Source of the DNA: Bolinopsis microptera
Taxonomy: Eukaryota > Ctenophora > Tentaculata > Lobata > Bolinopsidae
Direction: 5' to 3'
Assembly (NCBI RefSeq): GCF_026151205.1
Contig: NC_087079.1
Coordinates: 3,925,230-3,989,229 of the forward strand
Length of the DNA stretch: 64,000 bases
Below, piece by piece: positions 59,542 through 64,000 of the stretch. The notes beneath the pieces were generated by a model that searched no databases, was not told where the DNA came from, and saw only the letters and a list, made by a program, of their open reading frames with translations. The position numbers and the translations under genes were made by a program. The first letter of the stretch is position 1. Every line of letters starts with the position of its first letter.

Positions 59542-61533
59542 TCAGTCCAAATCATCCTCCACAATCTCTCTATTCTCAATCTCATCACCATTTTGAGCTT
59601 CATCAACAACTTCAGGCATAGCATCCTGATTGTCCTGATCTTGAATATAAAGATTAGCGAGCATATCCCTAAGGGCGACCCCAAAATCTCCAGGAATGTT
59701 TCTCAGTTGTTCTCCCCATTGCCCTGCTCTGTTCCCCTCGCCAGCAGGAGCCAAGAAGCCACCCAGGTTTACTCCACCAATTTCCTGTTCATTTTGAGTG
59801 TTTTGGTCATAGCCAGGCATGAGAGAGTTGATGAATGCCATTACTGGATTGCCAGCGTTAGGTCTTGTTGTGTCAGGTTGGTAATCTGAGTAACTAGATG
59901 GGGGTGGCATTGGATCATGGGGGTCTTGCGAGCTTTCAAATGCTGTATTAGGCAATAAAGCCGATACAGCTGAGATGTCAGAGATGAAAATGTGTCTCAT
60001 AACATTGAGGGGTGGACTAAGAAATACGGTTTTTCTCCGGTGCAGGGATTCCTGATATCCTGGCATATCTGCATGATTAGTGTTCACAATATCCACATTA
60101 TGTTTGAACCAATGAACTACTTTAGTATCTTTCCATAGATCAACAGACCTCTCTAGATACAGCTTACATTGCTGAGTAAGGCTCCTGGTATGACTTTTAA
60201 GTACTTTTTCATTCATCACAAAAAGAGAGTTTGATTCAATGACAAAGGAACATTTTTCACAAATAAGTTGGGCAACCATAGGATAATTTAGAATTGCTTT
60301 TTGCAATAAATCACTTGAATGTTCATGTGAAATTCCATCCACTACTTCCTTGTAAAATTGGGCAATGGAATATGAGTACGCAAAGTTAGGGAGCATTGTT
60401 AGCTTCAAAGAATGATTGAATTCATCAATAAACTGCAAAACAAAGTTGTAATCTTCAACTTTTAGAGCAAGGGTATCAATGACTAATAGACAAGCCAAAG
60501 GGTCCTGTTCTGGAGACAGGTTGTACAGAAACTTGGACAATTCAAATGCTGTCTGCCAGCAAGACTTCAACGACACAAAAAGTATTTGCCGGAACAGAGC
60601 AACAAATAATGCTCTGTTTTCTGTTCTATTGTAATCCAATCTGCATGTTACAGATGTCACATTAAAACTGGGGTGAAAGGCTTTTTCCAAACAAAAGAGA
60701 GCTCTATTCAACAGGTCTGATGCTGTCTGTGTATCCCCACTGACTCTGCATACTTCACTTAAATGAAGCAATGTATCCAGGTGATATGGATGAATTTCCA
60801 GAACTTGCCTGACTGCATGTGGATCTGCCAAATGGGATGCCTTCCAAAATATTTGTTGGAGATTCTGATAATTTGATTTGCTATGAACATATTTGAAGTA
60901 AGTTATTCCACTCTGCGTCTTCGCAACCACCATCTGTATACCACATTTTGTCATGGGTGGCCAGTTAGACTTAGGTGTTGCAAATATGTAGTTTTTCTTC
61001 TTGAATTGAGAACCACGCCCTCTGTTCTCATCAACAGCTTCCCTTCCAAACATTCGTCTGAGTTCGTTCTCAGCATTCAGATTTTTGCGAATCACTGTCA
61101 ATGTTGTGGATTGCAGTGAATTGTGAAGTGTGCTGATATTTCCTGTTACTGAAGAATCCAAATTTCGGGGGGAAATAGCATCCAGTTCAGACAGTATTGC
61201 ATCAAAGTTATCTTCTTGTTCAACAGCTTCATTATTCTGGAGTTCGTTTTTTTGCTTCTTTTTATTTTTCTTCTTTCTTTTTTTTTGTTGAGCTTTTTTT
61301 GCCACTGGTGTTTCAACTAAACTATGATCGGGACTGTCCTCATTTGCTTCCTCATCTGATGAACAATCAGCGTTCAAAAGATCAAAAACATTTAAAGATT
61401 GAGAAGCTTTGGTGGGCAGGTTTTTCTCCTCATTGAGAGATGTAGTTTTCAAAATGTTTTTAATATCTTCTAGATCTTTATCTCCCCTTATTTTGCGTAA
61501 AGATCTGGAGGACATCTTTTGGCTTTGTTGCAC
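59542..61533 (-). CDS. TCF25: TCF25 / Rqc1 orthologue, ribosome quality control
   Basis: Orthologue of human TCF25 (NULP1) and yeast Rqc1, a factor of the ribosome-associated quality-control complex acting with Ltn1/listerin on stalled nascent chains. Single exon, 663 residues (human 676). The N-terminus has SSRSLRKIRG, an acidic segment (DCSSDEEANEDSPD) and a Lys-rich block (KKRKKKNKKKQK). Diagnostic central segments: EIHPYHLDTLLHLSEVCR, ALFCLEKAFHPSFNV, CRLDYNRTENRALFVALFR, LSPEQDPLACLLVIDTLAL and LPNFAYSYSIAQF. The tail has an acidic end (NREIVEDDLD). The ATG at 61531-61533 gives MQQSQKMSSRSLRK; the second Met (MSSRSLRK) matches the family start better and may be the real one. No intron. 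Confidence 0.95.
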   Translation of the reverse strand: MQQSQKMSSRSLRKIRGDKDLEDIKNILKTTSLNEEKNLPTKASQSLNVFDLLNADCSSDEEANEDSPDHSLVETPVAKKAQQKKRKKKNKKKQKNELQNNEAVEQEDNFDAILSELDAISPRNLDSSVTGNISTLHNSLQSTTLTVIRKNLNAENELRRMFGREAVDENRGRGSQFKKKNYIFATPKSNWPPMTKCGIQMVVAKTQSGITYFKYVHSKSNYQNLQQIFWKASHLADPHAVRQVLEIHPYHLDTLLHLSEVCRVSGDTQTASDLLNRALFCLEKAFHPSFNVTSVTCRLDYNRTENRALFVALFRQILFVSLKSCWQTAFELSKFLYNLSPEQDPLACLLVIDTLALKVEDYNFVLQFIDEFNHSLKLTMLPNFAYSYSIAQFYKEVVDGISHEHSSDLLQKAILNYPMVAQLICEKCSFVIESNSLFVMNEKVLKSHTRSLTQQCKLYLERSVDLWKDTKVVHWFKHNVDIVNTNHADMPGYQESLHRRKTVFLSPPLNVMRHIFISDISAVSALLPNTAFESSQDPHDPMPPPSSYSDYQPDTTRPNAGNPVMAFINSLMPGYDQNTQNEQEIGGVNLGGFLAPAGEGNRAGQWGEQLRNIPGDFGVALRDMLANLYIQDQDNQDAMPEVVDEAQNGDEIENREIVEDDLD

Positions 61534-62160
61534 TAAATAGTTAGTAATTAAGAAGCCAATTTATTACACAAATTGAATAGAACACAATAAAGATAATCTT
61601 CAGAACTGTGAGATTGTTTGACTATGACTGAAGATGAGTCAAGGACTGTTGTTGTCCACTTTCATTATGATTAAATTACTAGCTATTAAGAATAAATAAT
61701 AATTATAACTAATTTTCATCAGTGTTCACTGTTCATCCCTATCAGCAACTGATATAATATGTAGGATAGAGGTAAAAAGAGTATAGAAATGAACCAATTC
61801 AACGTCTCAACAAATATTGGTTTTTAAAGTCTTGTCAAAGGCCAACTTATTAAAATAAAAAAGAAAAGGGGGAGCCCACAAAGGGTTAATACAAGCCAAA
61901 AATTTGGAGAATATAATATGAGGAATAGGTACAAATAATACTAAAGCGAGACACTCTAGATCTAGTATACTGGCTGGGAATAGGAAGTGAAAAATTTTAC
62001 CGCTAATTTCAAATTTGGAAAACATCAGTATTTTAGCATTTTAGCCAAAATTTCAAATTAAACCATAAAATCGAATCGAAACATGTAATGATACATCATC
62101 AAAAATGTTCTTAATTAAAATTCTCAGTGAGCACCTTTAACTTATCTCGACTTACTCAAC
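61534..62160. other. Upstream region of TCF25
   Basis: About 630 bp of AT-rich sequence containing the TCF25 promoter. No clear motif or further gene. Confidence 0.45.
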
Positions 62161-62936
62161 TTAGGGCGGCTTCAACATCCGAACAGAGATAGTTTTCTTC
62201 CAAATCTGTCTATCCAGCATGAGTTTGTTAATATCCATGCTGTTGTCAAGCCCTGTGTCCTTCCGAAGAATGTCAATGACTTTAACTTATACACCGAAAA
62301 AATGGGACCTGATGACAGCACACACATTTCTCTTAGGAGGAGCCCTCACTCAGCACCATAGACGAAATTTTCTCTTGGCTGATATGATTTCAAAAGCTGG
62401 TGAGTGAGGGCTCCCTTTTTTAGTGGAGAAGACCTTTAAGATTGTAAATGTTTTATCTGGTCCCGTCCAACATTCAACAGCCAAGCTGGATGCACCCTAA
62501 TGTGTAATTTTTAACTTTCGAAAAGTCAAATTGTGTTCTAGTATAATAATTTATCCTAACAGATAAAGTATACGAAGAGAACGAGAAGGAGAAGAAGGAC
62601 GAGTACTTGGAGAGAGTGTTGAATGTGGAGAAGGCTACCTTCACCCCGGCTGTATTCCTCACATCTGGAGGAATGTCTAAAGAGTGTAAGCAGTTCGTCA
62701 ACAGAGTAGCAGACCTCATTGCAAGAAAAAGGAAGGAAAGGTACTGCGATGTAGTAAGACACGTGAGAACTAGGATAAGATTTGCAATGTTGAGAACAAC
62801 TCTTATTGCTCTACGAGGGTACCGAGGAAAGAAGGTGGACACCAAACGTGAGATTCAGCTATCAGAAGTTTCATACAACATCAGAAGTTTCATACAACAT
62901 CAGAAGTTTCATACAACCTCATCCCTGCCCCTATAA
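62160..62936 (+). mobile_element. Retroelement remnant with a 'TGGM' C-terminal domain
   Basis: The plus-strand frame at about 62562-62936 reads DKVYEENEKEKK.. FTPAVFLTSGGMSKECKQFV..LIARKRKERY..VRTRIRFAMLRTTLIALRG. This resembles the end of a reverse-transcriptase-bearing element that I recall from cnidarian, sponge and other invertebrate genomes (FSPLVF.TTGGMG..RL..RTRLRF.LLRS). The reverse transcriptase itself is absent. The end contains a 17-bp repeat (CAGAAGTTTCATACAAC) in three copies. The 5' part at 62163-62340 may belong to it. Confidence 0.7.
62338..62416. repeat. Short inverted-repeat insertion inside a retroelement remnant
   Basis: Arms GGAGCCCTCACTCAGCACC and its near complement (62400-62417) flank a 40-bp centre. 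The hairpin sits where an open frame (about 62163-62340) is interrupted. Confidence 0.75.
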
Positions 62937-64000
62937 TGGAGTAGATCATGTGTTTTGTTAAAATGGTTTTGTTAAAATTATTGGTAGCAATGAATTGTGC
63001 TCTGCCAATTGCAACACTTAAAATTTGATTGTGCTCTGCCAATTGCATCACTTGATTTGATTGAATGTATATATACTGTTTGATAAATTCTTTTAAAATG
63101 TAAATTATTATTATATCTAAATGGGTGTCACTAAAACCTCAAAGTTTCTCAGTCTCTTAACTGGGACTTTAGGTCGATGGTAAACTCCAACTACCCGTTC
63201 TATCTTTTGATGGAGGGTAAAATAAGGCTAACTATCAAGGTTTTGTTCATTACTTGTTCTCTGCTTCTTCGGACTACCCCTTCAAATTGTTTCTGTCTAA
63301 CCTGTATTCATGAATAGTCGACGACCATATATACTAAGAAAAACAAAATTTTTATTTACCACAAAACAATCAATACAATTCAATTTTTATTGACATTGTA
63401 CTGTAATTTTCACTTTCCCACCCACACCACCCCCACCCTCCATCATTGACACCACTCCATCACATATAAGCATTGTCAACCATATTCTAACACTGCATCT
63501 GATTGCGACACAAGTTACTGGATGGTTTGATTTGTTAGCCCCAATTTCGCCTCCCGGAGAGAGGGTAGCCTCATTCTAACCTCACATAGGTTATGATAAA
63601 GTCTCGATAACCTTCGGGCTGTAATAACAAGTTTTTTATAACCTGTTTCCGTACATTAAAGACGAATCAATCTTTATTGTTGAAACATTAGATGGTCACA
63701 ATACCGAACCTGCTCGAAAATATACACAAAAGTATACTAATTGTTATATTAGCCTCATTTCACCCTCTCAAAAGGTGGTTAGCCTCATTTTCACCTTGAA
63801 TATTTGAAGCTTAGATATCAATTAAATATAATCCTAAGGAGTTTCATGTGCAACATAGATATAAAGTAACTTGTGAATTGTTCACCTTTGTTCGTACATT
63901 AAAGTTAAAATGGGGTCGAATTCTTTATTAGCCTCATTTTGGCCTTTTACAAGTTGACTCGGTGAATTCTGAAATGTTGAAACGAAGTTGACAAAAATTG
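62937..64000. repeat. Repeat-rich right end with TTAGCCTCATTTT cassettes
   Basis: No gene seen. A motif GTTAGCCTCATTTTNACC(T) occurs at about 63563, 63750, 63779 and 63927, with an inverted copy (AAAATAAGGCTAAC) at 63219. CGTACATTAAAG also recurs at 63651 and 63894, so a diverged unit of roughly 240 bp may continue beyond the window. Confidence 0.5.

Overview
The window is animal nuclear DNA: AT-rich, with GT-AG introns, single-copy metazoan genes and a dense load of transposons and minisatellites. The recognisable genes (HPS1, a Ras of exactly 189 residues, MANF ending in RSEL, SEC11, DPH7, FDX2, TMEM64, TCF25) point to an invertebrate metazoan. CR1/L2-like LINE pieces, an intact Penelope-like element and a retroelement piece of a type I recall from cnidarians and sponges suggest, weakly, an early-branching animal. 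I cannot name the species. Many long G or C runs and a one-base frameshift in HPS1 suggest some residual homopolymer error in a long-read assembly.

Layout. (1) 1-11.5 kb, plus strand: a C2H2 zinc-finger cluster with two family-A genes (A1, A2), one family-B gene (B1) and a B remnant. (2) 12.3-26.7 kb: HPS1 and Ras on plus, then MANF and SEC11 on minus. (3) 26.8-31.3 kb: three decayed minisatellites and no clear gene. (4) 31.4-43.3 kb, minus strand: an inverted counterpart of the zinc-finger cluster (A3, B2, A4, B3 and another B remnant) with a CR1-like LINE and a foldback element inserted. (5) 45.6-61.5 kb, minus strand: DPH7, FDX2, TMEM64, a 982-codon Penelope-like element, a possible two-exon membrane-protein end, and TCF25. 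(6) 62-64 kb: retroelement remnant and repeats.

The most unusual feature is the zinc-finger cluster. Family A has four coding exons: a short leader, two exons that together read like a small Tudor/SH3-like barrel, and a large exon made of an acidic 12-residue repeat (11 to 25 copies, encoded by a 36-bp minisatellite) followed by up to 14 C2H2 fingers. Family B replaces the front with four psi-K-x-E SUMO-type motifs and one isolated finger before its array. Members differ in repeat number, finger number and predicted DNA-contact residues, and several are broken, so the locus looks like a birth-and-death arsenal of DNA-binding proteins. The two halves lie in opposite orientation about 20 kb apart, around conserved single-copy genes. 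Because the copies are paralogous, several transposon insertions have an empty site elsewhere in the window, which lets their boundaries be read directly.

The remaining genes are unlinked housekeeping functions: lysosome-related organelle biogenesis (HPS1), signalling (Ras), ER folding and signal cleavage (MANF, SEC11, adjacent on the same strand), diphthamide synthesis (DPH7), mitochondrial Fe-S assembly (FDX2), a VTT-domain membrane protein (TMEM64) and ribosome-associated quality control (TCF25).
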